Source: Prinsepia uniflora (lineage: Eukaryota; Streptophyta; Magnoliopsida; Rosales; Rosaceae). Taken from it: a DNA stretch of 64,000 nucleotides. Where the stretch lies: the NCBI GenBank assembly GCA_032719365.1, contig CM064870.1, positions 23,750,738 through 23,814,737 on the forward strand. Reading direction: 5' to 3'. Numbering within the stretch: the first letter of the stretch is position 1; each line of letters begins with the position of its first letter. The notes under the pieces were generated by a model. That model was not told the DNA's origin. It searched no databases and saw nothing but the letters and a program-made list of their open reading frames with translations. Shown here piece by piece: positions 46,362-60,649 of this stretch. The position numbers were made by a program, and so were the translations under genes.

Positions 46362-47863
46362 ACGTGGTATCAGAGCAGGGTTGCTCATGTTACTCTGAAT
46401 TCCGGAGCGTATTTTACGTGATAATACTCCTTACGCAGGTCGATGATGTGATATCTCAATGGGCTACAGTTCGTTATCAACCTGATGTTCGGGTGCCTGT
46501 ACGATAGTTAGTAGGATTAAATCGTGGAATGTCTTGGTTCGGCATTTGATGCCGGGGTTGCCATAGTTCTGTCAGGGTTGGCAGAGTGGGACCCTATGAA
46601 TGGATGAACGTAAATGGTACTTTCGAGTTTTGATCATGAGAAGGTTAGTTGGGATCGTCTTTCACGATGTCGTAGGATCGGTTCCGACGACTGGTTGGGA
46701 ATTATGACCATCCGATGTTCGGATATGGTTGAGTTAGATGGATTTACTATAGTCGGCAGTTAGCAGTCGGATTCGAGGAATCCTAGTTGGATTGACGTCT
46801 TTACGATGTCAAGACCGCGGAGTCGGTCAGGTTGTTTATTTTACTGCTTTCTGCAGTTGGTAGCTTGCAGTTGGGTTCATATTGACCCTAGATGTGATTG
46901 TTGAACCCTGCCTTAGGTTGTATGGTTCAGAGATGTGAGTTGGCGAGAGGTTTGACTTTGACGACTATTCGAATTAGGGTTTGTTAGTTGGTCTAGTCAT
47001 GACAGCTTGTGATGGGACTGCACTTCGCAGTCGGAGTTGTGCTTATCGGTTAGACCTAGTTGGTTGCCGTGCTACTTAGTTGTGATGGATTGTTTGTGCA
47101 ACTAAGGTCATGGGCGACCTGGTAGACGACGTTGGTTGAGCCGAGTTACGACTGGTTAGTGATTTGGTTGGACAAGTTATCAGGGTTGGTACTTGTCGAT
47201 GAAATCCCTGAATGGGATACGGAGTGGTTAATACGGGCGGTTGATTCCGTTGGATGCGAATCTCGATAGCGATGTCTGGTAGTTAGGTCTGCACGAGTAT
47301 ATGGCAGGCGCTACTGCCGATAGTGGTTGTAGTTATGGTTGTTGGGAATCGGGGACGTTCAGGGAACGTTTTCTTTTCTCGTATGAGTTGTCAGGGTGAC
47401 TGTACCCAGAGTTGTTGGGTACGAGGGAGGCAGAGTTTCTCCTATTCGAGCAGCGGTACGGGGTCGTCGCTCCGTAGGAGCGGAGATCCAGGGTTGTCAG
47501 ATTTGCACCCTGTGTGCTGATACTGATACTGGTGTTAGTGTGCTGCTACTAATGTGGATGCCTGTGTGCTGATACTAGTGCAGGTGATAATGCGTTGGTG
47601 CTGGTACTCGTGCTGGTGCTGGTGCCGGTGATTGTGATGACGTTGAGTCACATCCGTCGTGATATGCATATGTTTGGTATATGTGGTCCCAGAGTGGATC
47701 TCAGATAGGGTTAAATTGGTTAGGGGACACGTGGTTGATGTCCGGGTATGTTGTGTCCAATCTTGTTGGAACTTCGGAATCAAGGAAGGCTGCGATTGGG
47801 GTGACACGTGGAATGCGGGTTTTCCGCATTGGTATTGGGTATTTCGAAGTCAATTTGAGTAAC
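46362..47863 (+). mobile_element. E5 internal region (3'-truncated)
   Basis: About 1.5 kb of internal sequence, with blocks in common with E1 and, in reverse, with E3. A GGTGCTGGTACT-like low-complexity block at about 47515-47640 is matched in E3 at about 53320-53410. No coding sequence recognised. Confidence 0.7.
46365..46376 (+). other. E5 primer-binding site (tRNA-iMet)
   Basis: TGGTATCAGAGC three bases after the LTR end at 46361, followed by AGGGTT. Confidence 0.92.
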
Positions 47864-50800
47864 TCGGATTGAGACCTGTGTAGCACGCGCGTAGCTTTGG
47901 AAACTGTGACAGGATTGTTTGTGTGAATTATATGTGTATATGATATAGATATGATATATGGATTGTGATATGTGGTATGCACAGGTGTGCACAGGATTTG
48001 GGGAGTGGCCCGTATGGTCGTTTTCATGATGGTTATTTCATTATGGTTTTGGGCTTAGTTCCCATATATGGTTTCTTTGGTTAAACGGTTTTCGAATGCA
48101 TGCATGCTTTTTAGTGAAGGGTACAAATGTCTTCTCGTTAAAATGTTTTTATAAACTCTTATTTTGTCCACTCACAGCTTTTAATGTTTTGACTGCCCTT
48201 CAGGTTGACATCGGATGTGGACTGTAGCAGAGACCGAGATATCACATGCCTCCTACGGATCCTGGCGTACTCTGATAGCCCGGGAGGGCAAAGGTCGAAA
48301 ATATCCCTTGTTTGACACTTCGTGTCAGATGGGAGCAGGGTCATCCCGCATTAATCCCGGGGGGGATTGGGATGGGTCCTGTCATTTGAAAACCGTTTAT
48401 CCAAAAAAACCATATGTGGGAACGAAGCCCAAAACCATAACCGAAAGAATCATAAAGATTCAAACCATACGGGCCACTGCCCAAATCCATGTGAGACTCA
48501 GCCCAAAACCTGTATACATCACATATCATATTTCATATTTCATATATACATATAATTCACACAACCAATCCTATCACTGTTTCCAAAGCTATGCGCGTGC
48601 TACCCGGGGTCTCAAGCCCAAGTCTCAGGGTCAACCAGGTCAGTGTCCGCAGACCAATGACCCTCCCTGAGGTTATGATACATAGCCTTTATGAGAAAAA
48701 GAAACCCAACTGGGGGCGACTCCACTCAGTCAGTGCTCCGTGACTACTCCGGGGTCCACCCAGGACAACGACCCTCCCCGAAGGAGACATTGCAAGTAAA
48801 GAAAGGTACATGAATATATATATATATATATAGAAAACATCTTTCGAACCTTTCAAAGGATTCATGTCCGGTTCCCATAAATCGTCATGTATCATAAAAT
48901 CCTTTCAAGGGTTCATACTCGGTCCTCATAGACCATCATGTATCATAAATCCTTTTAAGGGTTCATGCGGGTTCCCATAAACCGTCATGAACCTGGAAAT
49001 CCATTTAAGGTCCCCGACCTGAAATCATCAATGTAAGTAACTGGGTCTCGTGCCCAAGCATATGACTCAGCTGGGCATCGTGCCCGATATCTCAGGGTCA
49101 GTCACGACTTCGATCGTAGTGATGTGTACAACCATTCATCCAGCACCGCTCTCAATCCCGGTATGTCACCGTGAATGTATCAACCGACGCGACGACCACA
49201 AGATCATGATTCACTCATCACCGATCGATATCCTGAACCGTCAGCACTCCGCAGTTGAGCCTCCATCGGCTGCCCGACCACAGATCGTGCTTCGCAACCT
49301 CTCCGGAAGGAACATATCCCAGTCCGGAGGCGAGCGTCGTATCGTCTGTCGCCGTGCACATAACACTCACCGCGACCACGATTCAAACCCGTAGATCATC
49401 AATAACGTCATATGCCCGAGATAAAACCAAATGGGTCTCATACCCAAGTTTATCCTTTTGGAAATCCAAAACTATTTCATTTAAACCAATAAAGAAATAC
49501 AACCCCAGTATCTGCATCGTATAGGGCTGAAACCTCGAAATACGTGCCAATACGTAACCACACACAAATGCACTCATGACATCACAAAACATGTATTAAA
49601 ACATATAATAAACATTTATACTTGCACCAATTTAGGAAACAAGGTCCACTCATAGATCGTCCGAGCTGCTGCCTCGATATGCGTGTCATACGGCTCTCCC
49701 GAGCCAATCACCATCACCGGGACTCCCAAACCTGTCCAAATCGTAATAGAGGGTTACTAACTACTTAAATCACCCCTCACTAAATCCCCGTAATTTTTTG
49801 AAATTTTTAACTATTTTAAATCCCGAACCTAAACCTTCTGATGCCCTGAACATTATCGAGATGGTGTCAGATCGACACGAAACCAGTCCCAAAATGTTCG
49901 TTACATCGAATAGAAGATTTCACGTGTTGAAGACATACCCAAAAGTCCATCACGTGCCCCCACGCGCCCAAGGTAGCTTCTGCGCGTGAGCCCATGCGCC
50001 ACACTATTCACCTTCTTCCTCACGACTGAACCGGGTCTGACTGGTTCTGAACCGGACGAACCGGTTTGGACCGATTCAACATCCAAACTTGTCCATTTCT
50101 AATCCATTTCTTCCCTTTTTCATTTCTAAAGTTTCCTAATCTCAAACCTAGTTTTTCTAGCCAATAGAAACATAGAAAACCCGAAGAAAACTGTACCTTC
50201 AAGATCGATTATGGCGGTGGTGACTCCCTCCGCCGTTCACCGTCGTTCCAGGCCATCCAAGCTCCCCTTTTCGATTACAACAAGTTCCTACGACCTCCAG
50301 AAACCCTTTTTCCATTAATAGAATCAGCTAAAACTTCCTAAAACCCAAGTTTGAAATTTTGAAAGCTCACCCATGGTTTCGGGTTTCCCCGCTATGGGCC
50401 GCCGTGAGCCGCCGTGGCTCTGGCCGTCGTGTCCTCACCCTTTCACCGTCACACACACGAGCACAGAGGATCCTTATGATAGTGAGGTGTGTGTTTGGGT
50501 GTGTGTTTATATGAAGAGCAAAGAAGAAGAAAATGTGAAAATGAAGAATGGAAGGGAAATGGGTTTCGAGTTGTGAGAGAACAGAGAGAGTGATGTTATC
50601 TGATGAGAGGGAAGGGGAAATGGATGGTGTAGATTGATAGGTTAGATGAGATGAAGGGTTAGGATTTAGTGTTGTTAGGGATTAAAATATAAATTATTAA
50701 ATTAATATTATTTAATTAGTGAGATCCCTTTTTTAGGGATATTGACCAATGGGATGAGTGACACTTGTCACTCATCCATGGGTCCCACCAAAATATCTGC

Positions 50801-51304
50801 CCAATCAGATATTGCCAAGTCATCATCGCCTCGAAGTACGTGCATAGTGAAATCGAACTTCCATGACCCATAACTTTCCCATTCAAAGTCTGATATCAGC
50901 GTACCACCCGTCTACGGATTCGTATCATCCCGAACTACGTAATGGTCCTCAGCCCTCGACCATTGGACCTCCTAAGTCAAAAGTTAACTATTTGCCCCTT
51001 TTAACCAAAATTACTAAATTGCCCTTAAACTTTCGAACGTCATAACTTCTTCCTCGAATGTCGGAATTAAACGTGCCACCTGTCTATGAACTCGTGACGT
51101 CCCAAACTACATCACGGTCATTGGCCAAAGTCCATTTGACCGCCTGAACGAAAAGTCAATATTTTACCCATTCTAGGTGCAAAATGAGGAGCAAAATCCT
51201 CATTTTGCACCGTTCGTCCGATTTCGACGAACTAGTCACCGATTAACATCACTAATCACGATTAGTCACTAATCTAATCCCGGAATTCGGGACGGGTCGT
51301 TACA

Positions 51305-54298
51305 ACCTTCCCTCCTTAATTAATTTCGTCCTCGAAATTCCAACCGGCCTAATTCCGACCTTTCTTCCCTCCTTAATTAGTTCCGTTCTCGAAATTCCAA
51401 CTATCCTCGTTCCACAACTACCATGTGGAAAGCAATTTGATCTCACAACACGTGTACACTCGTACACCCAATAGCAAGCAGAATACTTATTCGTACCCAG
51501 ACGTTCCACTAATACTCACGTCACATCTACTACACTCGACCACGTCGAGTGAAAGTTATCACACGTTCCGAGCTGACACCACTTGTCAAGTCTACCATTT
51601 TGTTAACACAACAACTCGAAGGTTCCTTTCTCAATCCCAATCTATCCTGACGTCTGCTCCTACTGGGAGTCATCAGACCTCACACAACGATCCATGTTGA
51701 CATATCCGACAAACTATCACCACTTGACAGTCGCCAGTCGAAAACTGACACTTTACTCCCTTGTGGTTACACTAACCACCAACGCACTCAACCTGAGTAT
51801 GCATCTATAAACACCTCACTCGACCTGTGTGTAACCGGACCCATCAGAATCACTATGACCCAATGCACAGTATCCAATGTCTAATCCACATCCTTGACTA
51901 ATCCAATGGTATCGGGACTAAGCCGACTACCAACACGCTCAACAACATACCTCTAGTATAACCTATATACCGTCACCAGGCACCACAAGTCTGCCCGGTA
52001 TCGTACCTCAAACAACGTACAAGGTACATACATCCATCCACCAACCAGCCTACAACAATAACCTAAGCCGTAGCCAATCACGTTTCAATTTTGGAGTCCA
52101 TTTGTCCAATCCAGGACTAGACAAATCGAAACTCCAACTCAACATCCATTTCCCAATCCGAAGCCGAAATCATCATTCCGTAAACTAGTATCAGGAATGA
52201 CCATTCCGAACCCAAATCCATAAATCCACTTTCAAGTTCCAAAATTGAATCCTGAATCGTCATTCTGAAATCCGATTCCAAAACTCAAAATCTCGTTCAC
52301 GTCTACCAAGACGCACCAAATCTGAACCTTTCGGTTACCTGCTCAAATGATTACCTCAATACGTTCGATTGATTTCATGGGGAAGCCAATCCCAACATTC
52401 ACATATCTAAGGCTGACTAAATTCGACTTCGTCGAACATTTACTCGCCCGAGTAATATACCATACGAGATTCACTTCGAAAAGAAGTTCAGTCCTATCAT
52501 CCTCAACTCAACTATCCAAGTAAAAGTGATAAACTCTCCACCTATCTGGATCACCAAGAACACGATCCAAATCCATCACTACTTCACCCGACCATAAACG
52601 TCACGATCCTGATTCACATTGCGATCCTAGATCGTCACAATACCCTATATCCTCAACATCACGATCCTGATCCACCTAGGACAAACCAAGGATGATCCAA
52701 CATGATGATACCAAAATTCATCCTACGTGAATGCAAACAAACTCGCTGCACTAACCACGCCATGTAAACCAACATCGTCTGCCACCTAGCAGAAAATGAT
52801 AAATCTCATTCACCTACTTCGAAATATTCAACTCTTCATGATGACCCAAAATAATTCCCGGGTCCACCAACCAATACACGATCAATGTACTGGTGATAAC
52901 AACTATCATCTGCTATGGCAGAACCTGAGAAGTCACCCAAAATGACTTCGAAATACTCATTACCAATGCGGAAAACTCGCATTCCTTGTGTCACCTCAAT
53001 CACAACCTCTCTCGATTCTGAAATTCCAACTATGTCGGAACCAACACACTCGGACATCAACCACGTGTCCATAACCAAGAGAACTTGGTACACCATCTTG
53101 CCTATCCGTTTATACCATTTTGTCCAATCACCACATCGTCAGACTGATTACGGATATGTTCAGTTGTCTCAATCACGGTTGGGTTAGAGTCCCAACTCAT
53201 CACATCCACTGTTGGATCCAATCCATTTCATCACTATCCGTGATCCACTCCCGAACCACAGATACCGAACATATGCTTATCTCGGCGGAGTCACATCCCT
53301 ACTCGTGACTCATCGTCACCACAATCACCGGCACCAGTACCAGCACCAGTACCAGTATCATCACTATCACCAGCACTAGTACCACCACACCACCGGTCAG
53401 TATCAGCACAAAGCGTGCGATTCAGACAACCGTAGATCTCCGCTCATACCGAGCGACGATCCCGTACCTCTACTCAAATTGGAGAAAATTTGCCTCCCTC
53501 ATACCCAACAACTCTGGGTACAATCACTCTAACATCTCATACGAGAAAAGGAAACCTCCCCTGAACGTTCTCGATTCCCAACAACCGTAACTACAACCAC
53601 TCTCGGTAGTAGTGCCTACCACAGACTCATGCAGACCTAACCAACAGACATTGCTATCGAGACTCTGCATCCAACGAAATCAACTGCCCGTACTAATTAC
53701 TCTGTATCCCCACTCTGGAATTCCATCGACAAGTACCAACCCTGATAACATGTCCAATCAATCTCTAACCAGTCGTAACTCGACTCAACCAATGTCGTCT
53801 ACCAGGTCGTCCATGACCTTAGTTGTACCAACTGTCCATCACAACTAAAGTAGTACGACTACCAACTAGCTCTAACCGATAAGTACAACCCCGACTGCAG
53901 AGTGCAGTCCCATCACAAGCTGACATGACTAGACTGACCAACGACCTCAAATCAGAAGAGTCGTCAAAGTCAAACCACTCACCAACTCACCTTTTCGAAC
54001 CATACACCCTGCCTTAGGGTTCCACAATCACGATCTAGGGTTTCCTTGAACCCAACTGCGGAAAGCAGTATAATCCACAATCTGACCGACTCCGCGGTCT
54101 TGACATCGTAAGGACGTCAATCCAATCCTACCGTAAGTTCAACTAGGATTCTTCGAATCCGGCTGCTCCCGGTAGTATAGCCACCTAACGACCACAGCAC
54201 CAAACTATCGTCAAACAGATTCCACAGTATCGTGAAAGACGATCCCAACTAACCGTCTCATGATCAAAACTCTAAAGTACTATTACGTTCATCCCTTC
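51305..54298 (-). mobile_element. E3 internal region without recognisable gag-pol
   Basis: About 3 kb. Its first 100 bp next to the 3' LTR hold two copies of the polypurine tract (51306-51345 and 51361-51404). Further in it shares blocks with E5 and E1, including CTGACCGACTCCGCGGTCTT (near 54084) in reverse. No frame with a recognisable domain on either strand. Confidence 0.7.
51306..51404 (-). other. Duplicated polypurine tract of E3
   Basis: On the minus strand GGACGAAATTAATTAAGGAG and a second version GAACGGAACTAATTAAGGAG stand about 55 bp apart; the first ends beside TGTAACGACC. Plus-strand priming normally needs only one such tract. Confidence 0.8.
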
Positions 54299-55865
54299 AT
54301 GTATGTGATATAACGGTCTCTGCTACAGTCCGCATCCGCTGTCAACCTAAAGGGTAGTCAAAACATTAAAAGCTATGAGTGAACAAAACAAATCATTTAT
54401 AAAAACATTTAATCGAAGACATTTGTACCCTTCACTAAAAAGCATGCATGCATTCGAAAACCGTTTATCCAAAAGAACCATATGTGGGAACGAAGCCCAA
54501 AACCATAACCGAAAGAATCATAAAGATTGAACCATACGGGCCACTGCCCAAATCCATGTGGGACTCAGCCCAAAACCTGTATACATCACATATCATATAT
54601 CATATTTCATATATACATATAATTTACACAACCAATCCTGTCACGGTTTCCAAAGCTACACGCGTGCTACCCGGGGTCTCAAGCCCAAGTCTCTCAGGGT
54701 CAACCAGGTCAGTGTCCGTAGACTAATGACCCTCCCTGAGGTTATGATACATAGCCATTATGAGAATAAGGAACCCAACTGGGGGCGACTCCACTCAGTC
54801 AGTACTCCGTGACTGGGTCCACCCAGGCCAACGACCCTCCCTGGAGGAGACATTCCAAGTAAAGAAATGTACATGAATATATATATATATATATATATAT
54901 AACATCTTTATAACCTTTCAAAGGATTCATGCCCGGTTCCCATAAACCGTCATGTATCATAAAATCCTTTCAAGGGTTCATACTCGGTCCCCATAGACCG
55001 TCATGTATCATAAATCCTTTTAAGGGTTCATGCTGGTTCCCATAAACCGTCATGAACCTGGAAATCCATTTAAGGTCCCCGACCCGAAATCATCAATGTA
55101 ACTAACTGGGTCTCGTGCCCAAGCATATGACTCAGCTGGGCATCGTGCCCGATATCTCAAGGTTAGTCACGACTTCGATCGTAGTGATGTGTACAACCAT
55201 CCATCCAGGATCGCTCTCAATCCCGGTATGTCGTCGTGAACGTATCAACCGACGCGACCACCACAAGATCATGATGCACTCATCACCGATCGATATCCTG
55301 AACCGTCAACACTCCGAAGTCGATCCTCCATCGGCTGCCCGACCACAGATCGTGAGTCGTGACCTCTCCGGAATGAACATATCCCAGTCCGGATGTGAGC
55401 GTAGTATCGTATGTCGTCGTGCACATAACACTCGCCGCGACCACGATTCAGACCCGTAGGTCATCAATTGCGTCATATGCCCGAGACAAAACCAAATGGG
55501 TCTCATACCCAAGGATGAAAATATCGATATCGACGGATATATCGCTCGCCGAATTTACGGATATCTCACCCCAAATATCGATATCGATATCGATATCGTT
55601 TACGGTCAACAAAAATGACGGAAATTGGATCCAAATGACGGAAATTTGGAATGAAACTTTGGCAAACACTTAAGTACCCAATAATGGTTATATAGGACTA
55701 ATAAAAACTATAAAATGACTTTGATATGATAAATATATGATGAATCATATGATAGAATATAGATCTGCCGACCACTAACAGTATAAAATCTTAAAGATAA
55801 ACTTAAATTAAAACATAATTTCATTGATAATATTGCATTAACAATATTGTACACATTGAACTTGA

Positions 55866-58800
55866 TCAAAAACAAGTAGAGTGTCGACCAGCTTGAAAAT
55901 TAGATTGGTCTTGAATCTCTTGATCTACCAAGACACAAAAGTTTTTCCAACTGATGCTATTTGACCAAAAGGAAATGTATTGTTGGACATAGTATTCGTA
56001 TATCTCCTTTGAATGGCCTACTATTCCTCCATAGATAGGGTAGTTCGGATTTACCCAACTAACTTCTCCATAATCTTCATGTGACATTTGAGGGAGATGG
56101 TTGTCTAACAGGGGGTGACGATATGGACCATAAGCATATGGATCATTTGAGTTGTTACTAGGATCGGTGCCTAAACTCATTGACTCAAAACTAATTGCCA
56201 TGGAATCCGAAGAAGATGGGTTTCCATAACCTTCATATATGTTTCGTGTCCGAGTGTAATCTTTTCCGACACCACCGATTCCTACTCCTCCTCCTCTACA
56301 CCCATGATCATAATCTTGTGTGGCATGAGTGAAATCCGCCTCTTCAGTAAATGGGCTCAAGGGTGCATATGTATCGGTTACATGTTCATTTCCCCCGTCA
56401 TCATCCCCTCCGTCATCCTTGTCTTCATCGTTTGTCTCAACATCATCTCCTCCATCGTCATCATCATCTGGAGATTTATTTTGATGAAGTCCATTACTAG
56501 TAGCATCAGCTCGTAAGTCACGTCTACCGGTAGAACCAAGCATTGATCTCTCCCATGAAGACATTGACAGCTCACTTCCTACGTCCTCACTCCCCACTTC
56601 TTCAGATAGCACTCTATCGACATTAACACCGTGTTCACTAGCAAGATGTGCTACTCGAGGGTCAGGCCTTCCACTATCATCATCCAAGTGAGCTGGCATA
56701 ATCCATGCTTGAAGTGGATCAGCCTCATTACCTTCCACATGTTGACCTACAATTTCCAACAGGTCAACGTAGTCTTCTTCCACAACTTTACCGGCTTCGG
56801 CTTCTTCATCTCTTAACTTGAGTTTCATGTTGTAATAACAGAAAACAAGTTGTTCTAACTTAGAATATGCGAGACGATTTCGTTGCTTTGTATAAATTAA
56901 AGAAAATGTACTCCAATTTCTCTCACATGCCGAAGATGATGCCGTTTGTGATAATATACGAACAACAATTTGTTGCAAGCTGGGATAAGCTTGGCCATAT
57001 AGTTCCCACCACTCAGCTGTCAATATCAAGTTTAATGTAAGAGGCATTATAAAGTGCTAAGTCATAGAATATCAAGTTAAATGAAAGTAATATACTTGGG
57101 GGCATTTTCGTTCGTGATTGTACAGCCATAGGTGAACGAAATGTTTTCCGACCATCTCTAAAGTTGATCAACTACATTAAGGCTGATGTTAATATAATGC
57201 CATAGATGTACAGATTCGAAATAACTCATCAAGATTCAAAATAACTCATCAAGATTCATATATGGTAGTGAACTTACGTCTACTCCAAAATTTTGTAACC
57301 CACTTGTCCATTTGGATTCAGTTTGAGGAATACTTGTTGAACTGATTGGACAAGGAAGGAGTCATGCCCAATACCTGCTTGATATTGATATCGGGGATTC
57401 AAGTAATAAGCTGCAAATCATGAATGAACTTTTCTTAGAAAACAACAATAAAATAAAATATTAACAAGTTCAATAAGATAGAAATATACCAGCAGCATGT
57501 AAAGGATGTACTAATGTTTTTTCCCATCGCTCCTGTATGATTTTAAGAACCCACTTCTTCCCTTTAAGACGGGTTATCTTTTCTTTCATTCGATTGAACA
57601 TATCATACAGGATTGGCATGGTTGGGACTACCTCTGTATCAACAATTCGGAGGATGCAATATAATGGTTCATTTATTGATTGCATCATCTCCAAGGACTC
57701 CCAGAATCTTTGGTCAAGGATATGAGCCTCAACCCTCTTGCCTTCCACTTTCCTACTCAATGGGCTACCATGCCATTGATCACTGGTAAACAACCTTCTA
57801 AGGCCAACTTTATACTTAACTATACTGTTTATACAAATATAGTTGGTTGCGAACCGAGTTGCGCCAGGACGAACCAAGTCTCCTTGACAGAATTCAAGCA
57901 TCTGAGCAAGTAACCATAGATGATTATAAATGTAGTTAGTTACCTGCCTAGCATTTTTTATGATGAGCGCCATTGTCTCATTCTTCCCAATATCTTCAAA
58001 TATTAGGTCGATACAATGGGTTGCACAAGGAGTCCAATAGAGTGGATAAGTCTTCATCAGTTCTTTTCCAGCCTTTTTGAAGTTCGACCCATTATCAGTA
58101 ACGATCTGTACAACATTTTGTACTCCAACCTCCTGAACAACTTCCTTCAACAAATTTCCTATGTACACATAGTCTTTATGAAATTTGGAAGAATCAACTG
58201 ACCTGAGAAATACAGTTGAACCCTTACTATATACCATGAAGTTAATTATGGATAACTTCGTTGGACTAGTCCAACCATCGCACATGATGGTACATCCATA
58301 AGTTTCCCAGTGTCGCTTTTGTTGCTCCACATACGCCGTCATTTCTTCATACTCCATAGGAAGATATTTATTTTTCACTTCATATGGAGAAGGAGTGGAC
58401 ACGCCTTCACCTGCAAACCAAAACATAAGTTACCATTTAATGCTATTTCATAAGCTAAATAAACATGTATCATAAATAAATAAATTTATTAAATACCTGC
58501 TCGTTGGGCTTTAATGATCATATTCTTAAAATGATGAGAGTTGGCTTTATTTGGAGCCACGCCTTCATATATAAAAAATTTGCTTATGTATCGACCCAAC
58601 TTCTCTTTCGTCCCTTTCCACATCGATTTTACAGTCTTCTGTTGACTTCGTGCGGTTTTGTAGAGTTTTGGTTCGGGAGGAATTGAAAATGGATCACGCA
58701 AACTTTGTGATCGACGCATCTGTTGCGGTGGTTGACGACTGCTACTGCCTCCTTGAGCACCACGCATGGACCCAACTCCATAATTGTCGACACTTCGCCG

Positions 58801-59256
58801 TGCCTCATCTCTCGATGCATTTACAGCAAAGCGATATGCTGCTCTCTCAGATCTATGCACATCTGGTGGATAAGCGAATCCATCATCATCCTCTTCATCA
58901 TCGCTATCGTTAATCTGAATGCTTTGTTGAGTGTCCAGTGGATCTCCTCTCAAGCCAGCTCGTATATTCTCCCCAATCATATTCTTAGTCTGTTTAGCAG
59001 TATCTTTACTTTTGATCCATGCTCTGACCTCATCCCTAATAGCTTTAGGTACGTTTTTGCATTTTTGAACATTTTTTTTCGGATCAAAACCTGCTAAATG
59101 AAACTTTAATCGCGTTATGCCTCCACTCTGAAACTGATGTTGACCAAACGAACATATAGCACCGTTTTTATTTCCAGGAATTGCAATGGCATATTTCCAT
59201 GTTGGGTCAACTCGTCCAGGTCTTGGGCGGCTATCACTTGCACTTCCACTAGCCAT
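55866..59256 (-). CDS. hAT transposase (BED zinc finger, DUF659, dimerisation domain)
   Basis: Inferred exons on the minus strand: 59256-58497, 58410-57490, 57410-57304, 57171-57096 and 57016-55866. All introns are GT-AG, phases agree, and the total is 3,015 nt, or 1,004 residues. N-terminal BED-like finger (GAICSFGQHQFQSGGITRLKFHL, shown in part); a DUF659 / RNase H-like core with acidic motifs IMCDGWTS and VQIVTDNGSN and the pair CATHCIDL; C-terminal dimerisation segment ASSSACERNWSTFS, where the family's catalytic glutamate lies; then an unusual Asp/Gly-rich tail. Start at MASGSASD, in AAAATGG context. The donor of exon 3 (after CAA, GTGGGT) is the least sure; if splicing differs, an in-frame TAG follows 10 codons later. 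Confidence 0.82.
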
Positions 59257-59284
59257 TTTATGAAATCTAAGATACATGAAAAAT

Positions 59285-60300
59285 AATGAGAATTTGATAA
59301 TGACAAATAATAATAATAATGAAAATACAAATAATAATAAAATTATTTCAATTAGAACATATATTCTAAGTTAGACTTTGATGATGATAAAAAATTAAGG
59401 AACAAACACACACATATTCATAATTTTAATATATATTCTAAAATAAAACATATATTAAAAATTAAAACAAATATTACCAAATATATGAATTATCCCATAT
59501 TTCATATTAAAACATACATTACTAAAATATATTTTAGTAATAAATGATAAATTTATTAATAATAAATGATTACCAAATATATTACCAAATATATGAATTA
59601 AGCCATATTATTTGCATTAAAAATACTTAGAATTTGATAATGACAATTAATAATAATAAAAACACAAATAATAATAAAATTATTTCAATTAGAACATATA
59701 TTCTAAGTTAGACTTTGATGATGATTAAAAAATTAAGGAACAAACACACATATATTCATAATTTTAATATATATTCTAAAATAAAACATAAATTAAAAAT
59801 TAAAACAAATATTACCAAATATATGAATTACCCCATATTTTATATTAAAACATACATTACTAAAATATATTTTAGTAATAAATGATAAATTTATTATTAA
59901 TAAATGATTACTAAATATATTACCAAATATATGAATTAAGCCATATTATTTGCATGAAAAATAATTATAATTTGATAATGACAATTAATAATAATAAAAA
60001 AACACAAATAATAATAAAATTATTTCAATTAGAACATATATTCGAAGTTAGATTTTGATGATGATAAAAAATTAAGCAGCAAAAATACATATATTCATAA
60101 TTTTAATATATATTCTAAAATAAAACATATATTAAAAATTAAAACAAATATTACCAAATATATGAATTACCTCATATTTTATATTAAAATATACATTACT
60201 AAAACATATTTTCAGTAATAAATGATCAATTTATTATTAATAAATGATTACCAAATATATTACCAAATATATGAATTAAGCCATATTATTTACCTAATAA
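59285..60300 (-). repeat. Three tandem copies of a ~340-bp AT-rich unit
   Basis: Unit starts at about 59288, 59629 and 59967, each marked by AATTTGATAATGACAA and ending with CCATATTATTTGCAT-like sequence. They lie directly upstream of the transposase start, in the 5' leader or promoter. Confidence 0.88.
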
Positions 60301-60649
60301 TAAATTTTGAATTTTGAATTTTTGAATTTTGTTAAAAAAACAAGTTTAAGGCTTATTGTTTACCTAATACCAAATATATGAATATATGAATTTGACAATA
60401 TTTATGATATTAGGTAAATAATTATTTATTTGACAAATATTTATACCAAATAATAAATGATATATGTAATTAAAACATGATATTTATACCAAATAATTAT
60501 TTATTTGACAAATATTTATACCCAAATAATTATTTAAATAAATATTTGAAAAATAATTAAATAATATATGTAATTAAAAAAAAAAGGTAAGAAATGAAAT
60601 GAACGAAACGCAGCGTTTCGTTCCATTTCTTAATTAATCAACGAATTGG

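Larger units (their letters stand above)
43302..48384 (+). mobile_element. E5: LTR retrotransposon with collapsed 3' LTR
   Basis: Perfect duplication TTTGA (43297-43301 and 48385-48389). 5' LTR 43302-46361 (3,060 bp), primer site 46365-46376, internal sequence to about 47863, then only the last about 520 bp of the 3' LTR (matching 45838-46361, about 18 substitutions by hand count). The polypurine tract, the end of the internal region and the first about 2.5 kb of the 3' LTR are missing. No gag-pol motif was recognised. Confidence 0.9.
43011..51304 (-). repeat. E3 3' LTR (interrupted by E5)
   Basis: Own parts are 43011-43301 and 48390-51304. It carries brackets 43217-43228 and 49644-49655, a 50-bp-period palindrome array near 48860-49000, and a TA-dinucleotide run at 48816-48832. 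It ends GGGACGGGTCGTTACA next to the polypurine tract. Confidence 0.87.
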
